The notes under the pieces were generated by a model that saw only the letters and a list, made by a program, of their open reading frames with translations, was not told where the DNA came from and made no database searches. A DNA stretch of 61,789 nucleotides from JBOGFC01 sp050742155. Its GTDB lineage: Bacteria > Actinomycetota > Acidimicrobiia > Spongiisociales > JALYHC01. The position numbers and the translations under genes are program-made. This document shows positions 25,704 to 34,576 of the stretch, one piece after another; positions within the stretch are counted from its first letter, which is position 1, and every line of letters starts with the position of its first letter. The stretch spans positions 1 through 61,789 of the forward strand of contig JBOGFC010000081.1 of the NCBI GenBank assembly GCA_050742155.1. The letters run 5' to 3'.

Positions 25704-26441
25704 GTGGGCTTCTTGGGGGATCTGTTCGCCCCGCTGGCCGGTCTGAGGGTGACCTTCCGGCAGATGTTCGGGCCGCGGGTGACCGTCAAGTACCCGGAGC
25801 GGAAACGTGTCAAGCCCGAGCGGTTCCACGGGCGCCACGTGCTCAACCGGTACCCGGACGGCATGGAGAAGTGCATCGGCTGTGAGCTGTGCGCGGGGGT
25901 GTGCCCGGCCCGCTGCATCTACGTGCGGGGGGCGGAGAACCCCCCGGAGGCCCCGATCAGCCCCGGGGAGCGGTACGGCTACGTCTACGAGATCAACATG
26001 CTCCGCTGCATCTTCTGCGGCCTGTGCGTGGAGGCCTGTCCCACCGAGGCGATCACCATGACCCACCTGTTCGAGTTCTCCACCACCAACCGGGAAGACT
26101 CCATCTACACCCGAGAGGACCTCTTGATGGATGCGGAGGGGAACATCCCCCACCCGCAGCCGGAAGGGCCGCTGATCGACCTGGCCGAGTTGAAGCTGGG
26201 AGACGGCTGGCTGCGGGCCACCTCGCCCTCGGGACGGGCCGCCTACGAGGGGGTGGTCGCCTGGACCCCCACCGCCGGGATCGGGCTGGCGCCGGCCGAG
26301 CTGGGGCAATCGGGCGAAGCACGGCCCGACGCTTCGGTGGAGCACCCCGAGGGATCGCTCCCTCCCTCTCCCCCTCCCCAGGAGAGAGGGTTAGGGGATC
26401 CCTCTCCCCCTCCCTCTGGGAGGGGGTCGGGGGGAGGGTGA
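25704..26441 (+). CDS. nuoI: NADH-quinone oxidoreductase subunit I (operon 1)
   Basis: This 245-aa subunit carries two [4Fe-4S] clusters (N6a, N6b) in CIGCELCAGVCPARC (about 57-71) and CIFCGLCVEACP (about 102-113). Family members usually end near residue 160-200. Here the tail from about 217 to 245 is Pro/Gly/Arg-rich and is encoded by two tandem GC-rich hairpin repeats. The second NuoI in this window has no such tail (153 aa). Start GTG, 4 nt after nuoH. Confidence 0.95.
   Translation: MGFLGDLFAPLAGLRVTFRQMFGPRVTVKYPERKRVKPERFHGRHVLNRYPDGMEKCIGCELCAGVCPARCIYVRGAENPPEAPISPGERYGYVYEINMLRCIFCGLCVEACPTEAITMTHLFEFSTTNREDSIYTREDLLMDAEGNIPHPQPEGPLIDLAELKLGDGWLRATSPSGRAAYEGVVAWTPTAGIGLAPAELGQSGEARPDASVEHPEGSLPPSPPPQERGLGDPSPPPSGRGSGGG
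26361..26438. repeat. Two tandem GC-rich hairpin repeats (family C) forming the NuoI tail
   Basis: The first unit is CTCTCCCCCTCCCC-AGGAGAGAGGG (26361-26395). The second is CTCTCCCCCTCCCT-CTGGGAGGGGG followed by GGGGGGAGGG (26401-26438). Both are translated in frame as the C-terminus of NuoI. Confidence 0.8.
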
Positions 26442-26962
26442 TGCCCGAGCTGGTGCTCTTCGTGATCTTTGGGGGGGCCGCCCTGTTGGGGGCGGTGACG
26501 GTGGTGTTCGCTCGGAACGCCGTTTACAGCGCCCTCGGCCTGATGCTCACGATGCTCTCCCTGGCGGTCTTCTACGTGGCCCACCTGGCCCATTTCATCG
26601 CAGTCGTACAGGTGATCGTCTACGCCGGAGCGGTGGTGATCCTCTTCTTGTTCGTGATCATGATGATCGGCGTCGACCGGGAGGAGGAGCTCCGCGAGCG
26701 ACTTCCCTTCCAACGCCAGCTGGCCGGGGTGCTGGGGGCGACCTTCCTGGGGGGTCTACTTCTCGCCGGCCGCTTTGCGTGGGTGACGGGGCTTCCGGGC
26801 GAGGCCGCCTTGGTCCGGCAGGGCGGGACCATCGAGGCGATCTCGGAAGCCCTGTTCGGCGAGTGGCTGCTTCCCTTCGAGGTGACCTCGCTTCTCCTGG
26901 TGATCGCCGCCGTGGCGGCGATCGCCCTGGCTTACCTGCCCCCCGGGGGGGAATCTGAGTGA
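26441..26962 (+). CDS. nuoJ: NADH-quinone oxidoreductase subunit J (operon 1)
   Basis: This 173-aa membrane subunit has five helices. The conserved third helix reads VVQVIVYAGAVVILFLFVIMM, which contains the pi-bulge region linking quinone reduction to proton pumping. The ATG overlaps the nuoI stop by one base, and nuoK overlaps its end by 4 nt. Confidence 0.95.
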   Translation: MPELVLFVIFGGAALLGAVTVVFARNAVYSALGLMLTMLSLAVFYVAHLAHFIAVVQVIVYAGAVVILFLFVIMMIGVDREEELRERLPFQRQLAGVLGATFLGGLLLAGRFAWVTGLPGEAALVRQGGTIEAISEALFGEWLLPFEVTSLLLVIAAVAAIALAYLPPGGESE

Positions 26963-27264
26963 TCGTGACGGCCGGCTGGTACATGACGCTCTCGGCCGCT
27001 CTGTTCGTGATCGGGGCGGCCGGGATCCTGGTGCGGCGCAATGCCCTGGTGATGTTCATGTCGGTGGAGCTCATGCTGAATGCCGTCAGTCTGAGCTTCG
27101 TGGCGGCCGGGCGGCAGCTCGGGCAGCTCACCGGTCAGATCGCGGTCTTCTTCGTGATGGTGGTGGCGGCCGCCGAGGTGGTGGTGGGCCTGGCCATCAT
27201 CGTGGCCGTGTTCCGGCGACGGGCCACCGCCTCGGTGGACGAGCTGTCGGAGCTGAGGGGATAG
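26959..27264 (+). CDS. nuoK: NADH-quinone oxidoreductase subunit K (operon 1)
   Basis: This 101-aa three-helix subunit is MrpC-like. The conserved Glu residues lie in MSVELMLNAVSLSF and in AAAEVVVGLAIIVAVFRR. Start GTG overlaps nuoJ by 4 nt. A 51-bp family A dyad follows before nuoL. Confidence 0.95.
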   Translation: MIVTAGWYMTLSAALFVIGAAGILVRRNALVMFMSVELMLNAVSLSFVAAGRQLGQLTGQIAVFFVMVVAAAEVVVGLAIIVAVFRRRATASVDELSELRG

Positions 27265-27273
27265 GGTGCCTCT

Positions 27274-27324
27274 TGTTCTTGTGACGCTTAGCCACCCGGA
27301 GCGTGGTTATCCGTCACAAGAACG
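27274..27324. repeat. 51-bp dyad element, family A, copy 3
   Basis: GTTCTTGTGACG (27275-27286) and CGTCACAAGAAC (27312-27323) are perfectly complementary, with an inner CCAC/GTGG pair around CCGGAGC. It occupies the nuoK-nuoL gap inside the operon. Confidence 0.9.
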
Positions 27325-27339
27325 GTGGGGGGGATGGGA

Positions 27340-29235
27340 ATGAGCGGCCTGGTCTGGTTGGTGATCGCCCTTCCCCTGTCCGGAACGGTGGTGCTCCACT
27401 TCTTGGGCCGCCGCCTCGGGGAACCTCGGGCCGGTTGGGTGGGCTCGGCGGCGGTCGGGGCGGCTTTCCTAATGGCGGCCGCGCTCTCCTGGCCATTCCT
27501 GCGGGGCGGCGCCGAGGCGGAGGTGGTGGCACTCTTCGAATGGATGCCCGCCGTGGGGGCCCGGGTGGAGCTGCTCTGGGACCCGCTGGCCGCCCTCATG
27601 ACGCTGGTGGTGACCGGGGTGGGCACCCTCATCCACCTCTATTCGATCGGCTACCTGCACGGGGACCCGCGTTTCGGGCGCTACTTCACCTATCTCAACC
27701 TCTTCGTCGCCTCGATGCTCATCCTGGTGCTGGCCGGGAACTTCGCGCTGCTCTTCCTGGGCTGGGAGCTGGTCGGCCTCTGCTCCTACCTGCTCATCTC
27801 TTTCTGGTTCACGCGACCGGTGGCCGCCGCAGCCGGCAAGAAGGCCTTCGTGGTCAACCGGATCGGTGACTTCGGGTTCATGGTCGGGCTAATGGCCATC
27901 TTCGCCTCCTTCGGCACCCTGTCGTACCGACCGGTCTTCGAGGAGGCGGCCGGGGTGCTGACCGCCGGGACGGCCACCGCCATCACCCTGCTGTTGGTGA
28001 TGGGGGCGGCGGGGAAGTCGGCCCAGCTTCCGTTGTACGTGTGGTTGCCGGACGCCATGGAGGGCCCCACCCCGGTCTCGGCGCTCATCCATGCCGCCAC
28101 CATGGTCACCGCCGGGGTGTACATGGTGGCGCGCACCGCCCCGCTCTTCGACCTGGCCCCGCTGTCGGGGGCGGTGGTGGCCACGGTGGGGGCGGCGACC
28201 GCCCTCTTCGCCGCCACCGTCGCCCTGGCCCAGACCGACATCAAGCGGGTCCTCGCCTACTCGACCATCAGCCAGCTCGGCTACATGTTCGTGGGGGCGG
28301 GCGCCGCCGCCTACGTGGCGGGGCTCTTTCATCTGATGACCCATGCCTTCTTCAAGGCCCTGCTCTTTCTGGGGGCCGGCTCGGTGATGCACGCCCTGGC
28401 CGGCGAGCAGCGCCTCCACCGAATGGGGGGACTGCGGAGGGTCATGCCGGTCACCTTCGGGACGATGGTGGTGGCCTGGCTGGCCATCTCCGGTATCCCT
28501 CCCCTGGCCGGATTCTGGTCGAAGGACGAGATCCTGGCGGCCAGCTTCGTGAGGGGCGGCTGGTACATGGTCCTGTGGGCGGTGGGTCTGCTCACCGCCT
28601 TGCTGACCGGCGTCTACATGACCCGCTGGTTGCTGCTCATCTTCTTCGGGCGGCCTCGCTGGTCCTCTGGGGACGATGGACCGCATCCGCATGAGGCTCC
28701 CGGGATCATGACCGGGCCGCTGCTGGTCCTGGCGCTGCTCTCGGTGGTGGGGGGGCTGGCCAACACGCCCTTCCGGGCCGGACTGCACCACTTCCTGGAA
28801 CCCGCCTTCGAGGGAATCTCACCTGCCGACCCCCCGGAGGGGATCCTGCTCTGGGTCTTGCTGGGGCTCTCGGTGCTGGCCGGGCTGGCCGGGATCGTGA
28901 TCGGGGGGCTGGCTTACGCCGTCTCACCCGAGGCTCGCGGTCGGTGGCTGGAGCGGATCCGCGGGCCCTGGCGCTGGCTGGGCCACGGCTATTACGTGGA
29001 CGAGCTCTACGGAAACGTGGTGGTGCTGCCGGCCAAGCTGGCCGCCGCCTGGTCGGCGTTCTTCGTCGACCAGCAGATCATCGACGGGGCCGTGAACGGT
29101 ATCGGCAACCTGGTGCGCCGTCTGGGAGCCGGTCTGCGGCCCGTACAGACCGGCTTCGTCCGCAACTACGGCCTGGTCCTCATGGCGGGGGCGATCGGCC
29201 TCCTCACCTGGTTCCTCTCCAGAGGTGGGTTGTGA
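27340..29235 (+). CDS. nuoL: NADH-quinone oxidoreductase subunit L (operon 1)
   Basis: This is a roughly 631-aa antiporter-like proton-pumping subunit. It has the Mrp-type core (LFLGWELVGLCSYLLISFW, LPDAMEGPTPVSALIHAATMVTAG, the Lys in QTDIKRVLAYSTISQLGYM) and a long C-terminal lateral helix region. Three in-frame starts exist at 27325, 27334 and 27340. The last is chosen because the run of G upstream makes a properly spaced RBS. Confidence 0.94.
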   Translation: MSGLVWLVIALPLSGTVVLHFLGRRLGEPRAGWVGSAAVGAAFLMAAALSWPFLRGGAEAEVVALFEWMPAVGARVELLWDPLAALMTLVVTGVGTLIHLYSIGYLHGDPRFGRYFTYLNLFVASMLILVLAGNFALLFLGWELVGLCSYLLISFWFTRPVAAAAGKKAFVVNRIGDFGFMVGLMAIFASFGTLSYRPVFEEAAGVLTAGTATAITLLLVMGAAGKSAQLPLYVWLPDAMEGPTPVSALIHAATMVTAGVYMVARTAPLFDLAPLSGAVVATVGAATALFAATVALAQTDIKRVLAYSTISQLGYMFVGAGAAAYVAGLFHLMTHAFFKALLFLGAGSVMHALAGEQRLHRMGGLRRVMPVTFGTMVVAWLAISGIPPLAGFWSKDEILAASFVRGGWYMVLWAVGLLTALLTGVYMTRWLLLIFFGRPRWSSGDDGPHPHEAPGIMTGPLLVLALLSVVGGLANTPFRAGLHHFLEPAFEGISPADPPEGILLWVLLGLSVLAGLAGIVIGGLAYAVSPEARGRWLERIRGPWRWLGHGYYVDELYGNVVVLPAKLAAAWSAFFVDQQIIDGAVNGIGNLVRRLGAGLRPVQTGFVRNYGLVLMAGAIGLLTWFLSRGGL

Positions 29236-29297
29236 GACGAGGTTCCCCCGGGTTCCGCGTTCCCAGCCGTCTTGCCTTCGGGGGGAGCCGCAACAGC

Positions 29298-29334
29298 TCC
29301 CCCCTCCCCAGCCCTCCCCCCAAGGGGGAGGGGG
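29298..29334. repeat. GC-rich hairpin repeat (family C) between nuoL and nuoM
   Basis: CCCCCCTCCCCAGCCCTCCC is followed by CCCAAGGGGGAGGGGGC just before the nuoM ATG. The G-rich half may also serve as the RBS. Confidence 0.75.
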
Positions 29335-29341
29335 CAGGACG

Positions 29342-30883
29342 ATGACCGATTTCCCTCTTCTGTCGGTGCTGGTGTTCTCGCCGGTGGTCGGGGCGCTGGT
29401 GGTCGCTCTGCTCCCGCGGGGACGGCCGGAGACACTGTTGCCGGTGGGGCTGGCGGTGAGTCTCGCGCCGCTGGGGGCGGCCGCCTATCTCCTGGCGGCT
29501 TTCCGGCCCGGTGACCCGGGATTCCAGTTCGTCGAGCGGGTCGGCTGGTACGAGCCCTGGGGCATCTCCTACCTGCTCGGGGTGGACGGCATCTCGCTCT
29601 TCCTGGTGGCGCTCACCACCCTGCTGGTGCCCATCTCGCTGGCCGCCTCGGTCTCGATCCAGCACCGTCTGAAGGAGTTCGTGGGCTCTGTGCTGCTCCT
29701 GGAGGGCGCCCTGATCGGAGTCTTCCTCGCACTGGACCTCTTCCTCTTCTTCATCTTCTGGGAGGCGATGCTCGTCCCCATGTACTTCCTCATCGGCATC
29801 TGGGGCTACGAGCGGCGCATCTACGCGGCAGTCAAGTTCTTTCTCTACACGGCGCTCGGGTCGGCGCTCATGCTGGCCGGCATCCTCTTCTTGACGGTGC
29901 AGGCCCGCGATCAGCTCGGGGCGTTCACCTTCGATTTCACCCGGTTGCTCGACCTCCGCCTGACCCGTACCGCCCAGTTCTGGCTGTTTGCGGGTTTCGG
30001 GTTGTCGTTCGCCATCAAGGTGCCGGTCTTCCCCCTCCACACCTGGCTGCCCGACGCCCATACCGAAGCGCCCACCGCCGGCTCGGTGATCCTGGCCGGC
30101 GTGCTGTTGAAGCTGGGGACCTACGGCTTCCTGCGCTACAACCTCAACCTGTTCCCCCAGGCCACGGTGGCGATGATCCCGGTGATGGCCGGGCTGGCGG
30201 TGGTGGGGATCATCTACGGGGCGGTGGTGGCCATCGTCCAGCCCGACCTCAAGCGGTTGGTGGCCTATTCCTCGGTGAGCCACCTCGGCTTCGTGGTGCT
30301 GGGAATCTTCGCCCTCACCAGCCAGGGCCTGGCCGGCGGGGTCCTGCAGATGGTCAACCACGGCCTCACCACCGGCGCCCTCTTCCTCTTGGTGGGGATG
30401 ATCGTCGATCGCCGGCACACCCGGGAGATCGCCGCCTTGGGCGGCCTGCAGCGGGTCATGCCGGTGTTGGCCGGCTTCTTCCTCTTCATGACGTTCGGCT
30501 CGATCGGCCTGCCGGGCCTGAACGGCTTCATCGGGGAGTTCCTGGTCCTGCAGGGGAGCTTCCTGACCCTGCCACCGCACGCCGTGGTGGCCGCCTTCGG
30601 GGTCGTGCTGTCGGCCGTCTACCTGCTGTGGGCGTACGAACGGGTCTTCACCGGCCCGATCGACCAGCCGGAGAACGAGCGGCTCCTCGACCTGGACCTC
30701 CGCGAGGTGGCCCTCCTGGTGCCCATCGCCCTCCTCGTCCTCGTAATCGGGGTCTACCCGAAGCCGGCCCTGGACCGGATCGGCCCTTCGGTGGAGCAGG
30801 TGCTCGACCGGGTGGAGGCGGCCACCGGCTATGCGGCGCCCGACTATGGCCGAGTCGAGCAGCTGGTTGGCGAGGGCCGGTGA
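29342..30883 (+). CDS. nuoM: NADH-quinone oxidoreductase subunit M (operon 1)
   Basis: This 513-aa antiporter-like subunit has about 14 helices. Key landmarks are FIFWEAMLVPMYFLIGIWG (with the conserved Glu), FPLHTWLPDAHTEAPTAGSV and the Lys in PDLKRLVAYSSVSHLGFV. The ATG at 29342 follows a family C repeat. nuoN overlaps its end by 4 nt. Confidence 0.95.
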   Translation: MTDFPLLSVLVFSPVVGALVVALLPRGRPETLLPVGLAVSLAPLGAAAYLLAAFRPGDPGFQFVERVGWYEPWGISYLLGVDGISLFLVALTTLLVPISLAASVSIQHRLKEFVGSVLLLEGALIGVFLALDLFLFFIFWEAMLVPMYFLIGIWGYERRIYAAVKFFLYTALGSALMLAGILFLTVQARDQLGAFTFDFTRLLDLRLTRTAQFWLFAGFGLSFAIKVPVFPLHTWLPDAHTEAPTAGSVILAGVLLKLGTYGFLRYNLNLFPQATVAMIPVMAGLAVVGIIYGAVVAIVQPDLKRLVAYSSVSHLGFVVLGIFALTSQGLAGGVLQMVNHGLTTGALFLLVGMIVDRRHTREIAALGGLQRVMPVLAGFFLFMTFGSIGLPGLNGFIGEFLVLQGSFLTLPPHAVVAAFGVVLSAVYLLWAYERVFTGPIDQPENERLLDLDLREVALLVPIALLVLVIGVYPKPALDRIGPSVEQVLDRVEAATGYAAPDYGRVEQLVGEGR

Positions 30884-32355
30884 CCACCAACATCTCGTTC
30901 CTGGCCATCGCCCCGGAGGTGGTCCTCACCGCCGGCATCCTGGCCGTGCTGCTGGCCGAGGTGACCTTCTCGCCACCCCGCCCACGCCTGGGACGCTGGT
31001 TGGGAGCCATCAGCGGGCTCACCCTGGCCGGGGCCTTGGCCGGGGCGGTCTGGCAAGGGCTGCGGCTGGGCGCGGAGGGGGGGCTCTACTACGGCGAGAT
31101 GGTCGCCCTGGACGGCCTGGCCGTCGTGGGGCGACTGGTGCTGGTCCTGGTGGCCGCCCTGGGCCTCGGTACGGCCTGGCCGCTGGTGGAAGCTCTCGGG
31201 CGGCGGGGGGCGGAATTCGTGGCGCTGCTGCTGGTCTCGCTGACGGGGATGACCTTGATGGCCGCCTCGGCGAACCTTCTCATGCTTTTCCTCGCCCTGG
31301 AGGTGGCCTCGATCAGCCTGTACGTGATGGCCGGTATCGCCCGGGCCACCGTGGAGGGTGACGAGGCGGCCATGAAGTACTTCCTCCTCGGTTCGTTCGC
31401 CTCGGCGGTCTTCCTCTATGGAGCCGCCCTCACCTACGCCGCCACCGGGACCCTCTCCCTCGAGGGCGTGCGGGGCTTCCTGGCCGGCAACGTGGTGGCG
31501 CGGCCGGGGGTGCTGCTGGCCGGCGTGGCCTTGCTCATGGTGGGACTGGCCTTCAAAGTCTCGGCTGCCCCCTTCCACATGTGGAGCCCCGACGTCTACC
31601 AGGGCGCCCCGGCCGGGGCGGCCGGCTTCATGGCGAGCGGAGCAAAGGTGGCCGGGTTCGCCGCCCTCATCCGCGTGCTGCTGTCCGGCTTCGAGGGGCG
31701 GCAGGCCGACTGGGCCCCGGCCGTGGCCGTTCTGGCCGCTCTCTCGGTGGTGGTCGGCACGGTGCTGGCCATCGCCCAGTCCGACATCCGTCGCATGCTG
31801 GCCTATTCGTCCGTGGCCCACGCCGGGTTCATCATGACCGGGTTGGTGGCCGGCCCGGACGGGCTCACCGGGGTGTGGTTCTACCTGGCCACCTATGGGG
31901 TGCAGCTCGTGGCGGCGTTCGCGGTGGTCATGGTGATGGCCGGCCCGGAGGCGGGACGGTCCGCCCTGGCCGACTACTCGGGTCTCAGCGAGCGGTCCCC
32001 GCTGCTGGCCGGGGTGCTCTCCCTCATGATGGTGGCCATGGCCGGGATCCCGGCCACCACCGGATTCGTGGGCAAGGTGGGAGTGTTCACCGCCGCCCTG
32101 GGGGCCGGCTACCTGTGGCTGGTGGTGCTGGGTCTGGTGGGGGCGGTGGCCGGCTTGTTCTTCTACCTGCGGGTGATCGTTCTCATGTACATGCAGGCCC
32201 CGGTGCCGGCCGAGGCCCCGGGGGCCGCCCGGGCCGGGCCACTTCCCGGCCGACTGGTCAGCGCCGTGCTCGTCGTTTCGACGGTCATCACCCTTCTGTT
32301 CGGCATCCTGCCGGCCCCGCTCCTGGAGCTGATTCGTGCCTCGATTTCTCTCTAA
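30880..32355 (+). CDS. nuoN: NADH-quinone oxidoreductase subunit N (operon 1)
   Basis: This 491-aa antiporter-like subunit shows FLALEVASISLYVMAGIAR, GLAFKVSAAPFHMWSPDVYQ and SDIRRMLAYSSVAHAGFI as family landmarks. Start GTG overlaps nuoM by 4 nt. The next gene starts inside its last 20 nt. Confidence 0.95.
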   Translation: MTTNISFLAIAPEVVLTAGILAVLLAEVTFSPPRPRLGRWLGAISGLTLAGALAGAVWQGLRLGAEGGLYYGEMVALDGLAVVGRLVLVLVAALGLGTAWPLVEALGRRGAEFVALLLVSLTGMTLMAASANLLMLFLALEVASISLYVMAGIARATVEGDEAAMKYFLLGSFASAVFLYGAALTYAATGTLSLEGVRGFLAGNVVARPGVLLAGVALLMVGLAFKVSAAPFHMWSPDVYQGAPAGAAGFMASGAKVAGFAALIRVLLSGFEGRQADWAPAVAVLAALSVVVGTVLAIAQSDIRRMLAYSSVAHAGFIMTGLVAGPDGLTGVWFYLATYGVQLVAAFAVVMVMAGPEAGRSALADYSGLSERSPLLAGVLSLMMVAMAGIPATTGFVGKVGVFTAALGAGYLWLVVLGLVGAVAGLFFYLRVIVLMYMQAPVPAEAPGAARAGPLPGRLVSAVLVVSTVITLLFGILPAPLLELIRASISL

Positions 32356-33529
32356 GGGCACGCTGGCCGTCGCCCCGCTGTTGGCCATGTTCCTGCTCGG
32401 CCCCGCTCACGCAGATGTGGCGACGGCGGACGTCGTGCTCGTCCGGGAAGGGGATGTGGTGGACGAGGATCTCTACGCGCTGGCCAACCGGGTGGTCGTG
32501 GAAGGGGTGGTGGCCGGGGACCTGGTGGTGGCCGCCAACGAGGTCCGGATCACGGGTCGAGTGGACGGCGACCTCGTCGGCGTGGCGGGCAGCGCGATCA
32601 TCGGCGGCGAGGTGGGAGGCTCGGTGCGCCTGGCTAGCGGCGAGGTGGTGGCCGACGGAACGATCGGGGAGGACCTGGTCATGCTGGTCGGGAACGCCAG
32701 CCTGGACGGCCAGGTGGGCCGGGACCTCCTGGCCCTGGCCGGGCAGGTCGGCCTGCAAGGAGAGGTGGGCCGGGACGTCCGGGGCCAGTTCGGGACGCTG
32801 AGATTGGGGGGCCGGGTGGGACGAAACGTCGAGGTGGCGGTGGGTGGGCGGCCACTCTGTGGGCCCTTCTCCGGACTGCAGATGTGCCGGGAGACCGGGC
32901 TGGTGGTGGGGGCCGGTGCCCAGGTGGGCGGTGACGTGGCCTACCGGTCGTCGCAGCCGGCCAGTGTCTCGGGGGCGGCCGAGGTGGACGGCCGGGTCAT
33001 CAGGCGCGGGGAGCTGCCGGCCAACGTGCGGGTGCGGGCTGCCGGTCGGGTCCTCTCGGTGTTGGTGTTCCTCGCCTTCGTGGTCACCGGCCTGGTGCTC
33101 CTCGCCCTGCTCCCGCGGATCGGCACGGGCGCCGTGCGGGCGGCGCGTTCCCATCCATGGCGGAGCGGCCTCCTGGGGCTGGCCGTGCTGGTCGTGCTGC
33201 CCTTCCTGGCCGTGCTGGCGGCGGTGACGGTGGTGGGCCTGCCGGTGGCCCTGATCCTGGTCGCCCTGTGGATCCTTGGGTTGTTCGCCGGGCCGGTCCC
33301 TGCCGTGGCCGCCCTCGGGAACCGCTTGCTGGGAGGGCGGGGGAGCCGGTTCGGGGGCTTCTTGCTGGGGTCGGTGGTGTGGGGGCTGCTCCGGCTGATC
33401 CCGGTGGTCGGGGCCATCGTGTACGGGCTCACCCTCCTCTGGGGACTGGGAGCCTGGGCGTCGGGAGTGGGTGCCGACCGCGGGCCGGCGGCCGGCGAGG
33501 CCTCGGGGAAGCACCGCGACGAGAACTGA
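32336..33529 (+). CDS. Bactofilin-like beta-helix membrane protein
   Basis: This 397-aa protein has a signal-like N-terminus (about 8-27). A long stretch to about 235 is built of short Gly/Val-rich repeats (EGVVAGDLVVAANEVRITGR, VDGDLVGVAGSAIIGGEVGG) typical of polymer-forming bactofilin-like beta-helices. Four membrane segments follow at about 242-375, and the tail is hydrophilic. It starts at GTG with GGAG upstream and overlaps nuoN by 20 nt, so it is translated with complex I. No role in complex I is known for such proteins. An envelope or assembly role is inference. Confidence 0.75.
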   Translation: MPRFLSKGTLAVAPLLAMFLLGPAHADVATADVVLVREGDVVDEDLYALANRVVVEGVVAGDLVVAANEVRITGRVDGDLVGVAGSAIIGGEVGGSVRLASGEVVADGTIGEDLVMLVGNASLDGQVGRDLLALAGQVGLQGEVGRDVRGQFGTLRLGGRVGRNVEVAVGGRPLCGPFSGLQMCRETGLVVGAGAQVGGDVAYRSSQPASVSGAAEVDGRVIRRGELPANVRVRAAGRVLSVLVFLAFVVTGLVLLALLPRIGTGAVRAARSHPWRSGLLGLAVLVVLPFLAVLAAVTVVGLPVALILVALWILGLFAGPVPAVAALGNRLLGGRGSRFGGFLLGSVVWGLLRLIPVVGAIVYGLTLLWGLGAWASGVGADRGPAAGEASGKHRDEN

Positions 33530-33532
33530 GCC

Positions 33533-34576
33533 TCAGCCGAGGGGAAACGAGACCCCGTCCTCCACGGTGATCGATACCCGCTCCCCGAGTGGATAGACGG
33601 GACTCGGGCCCAGGCGGGCATTGAGCCGCCGACCGCTGTCGAGCTCCAGCACCACCACCTGGTCATGGCCATAGAACTCCCGGGCGATCACCACCGCCTC
33701 ACCCTCCCGGTCGGCGGTGAGCCGCACCGCCTCTGGACGGACCATGACCTCCACCGGTCCCTCGACCGCGCCCGCCGGGCCGTGGGCTTGGAAGGTGCCG
33801 AGCAGGGTCTCCACCTTTCCGTGCCGGGCCAGGCCGGGCAGGAACTCGGCGTCGCCCAGGAAGCCGGCCACCCACGCATCGGTGGGTCGCCGGTAGAGCT
33901 CGTGGGGAGGGGCCAGCTGCACGATGCCGCCCGCTCGCATCACCGCCACCACGTCAGACATGGCCAGGGCCTCCTCCTGATCGTGGGTGACGAAGACGGC
34001 GGTGATGCCGGCCTCCAGCAGGATGGCCCGCACTTCCCTGCGGACCCGGTCCCGCTGCGGGGCGTCGAGATTGGAGAACGGCTCGTCGAGCAGGATCACC
34101 TCCGGTATGGGGGCCAGCGCCCGGGCCAGCGCCACCCGCTGTTGCTCACCCCCCGAGAGCTGATGGGGCATGCGCCGCTCCAAACCGGACAGCCCCACCA
34201 GCTCCATTACCTCTGCCACCCGCAAGGTGCGCTCGGAGCGGGCCAGGCCGTAGCCCACGTTGTGGGCGACGGTCATGTGGGGAAAGAGGGCGTAGTCCTG
34301 GAAGACCATCCCCACCCGGCGACGCTCTGCTGGGACGAACCTGCCCGGTCCCGCCACCAGGCGGCCACCCACCTCGACCGTCCCGGCGTCCGGGTGCTCG
34401 AAGCCGGCCATCACCCGCAGGGCAGTGGTCTTGCCGCACCCGGAGGGTCCCAGCAGGCCCAGGATGCTTCCGGGGGTCACCTCCAGCGAGAAATGGTCGA
34501 GGGCGACGACCGTGCCGTATCGCTTGTCGATCAGGCGGCAGCGGATGGCCGGGCCCGGCTCAGGACTCAGCGGCAT
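33533..34576 (-). CDS. fbpC: Iron(III)-type ABC transporter ATPase
   Basis: This 347-aa protein has Walker A GPSGCGKTT (about 43-51), signature LSGGEQQR, Walker B VILLDEP and the switch His in VTHDQEE. A TOBE-like C-terminal domain follows (VMVRPEAVRL, GERVSITVEDG). It powers uptake through the adjacent permease. Domain order and length fit the FbpC/PotA group. The start overlaps the permease end by 17 nt. It is the last gene of the leftward operon, and its end is 3 nt from the convergent bactofilin-like gene. Confidence 0.9.
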   Translation of the reverse strand: MPLSPEPGPAIRCRLIDKRYGTVVALDHFSLEVTPGSILGLLGPSGCGKTTALRVMAGFEHPDAGTVEVGGRLVAGPGRFVPAERRRVGMVFQDYALFPHMTVAHNVGYGLARSERTLRVAEVMELVGLSGLERRMPHQLSGGEQQRVALARALAPIPEVILLDEPFSNLDAPQRDRVRREVRAILLEAGITAVFVTHDQEEALAMSDVVAVMRAGGIVQLAPPHELYRRPTDAWVAGFLGDAEFLPGLARHGKVETLLGTFQAHGPAGAVEGPVEVMVRPEAVRLTADREGEAVVIAREFYGHDQVVVLELDSGRRLNARLGPSPVYPLGERVSITVEDGVSFPLG

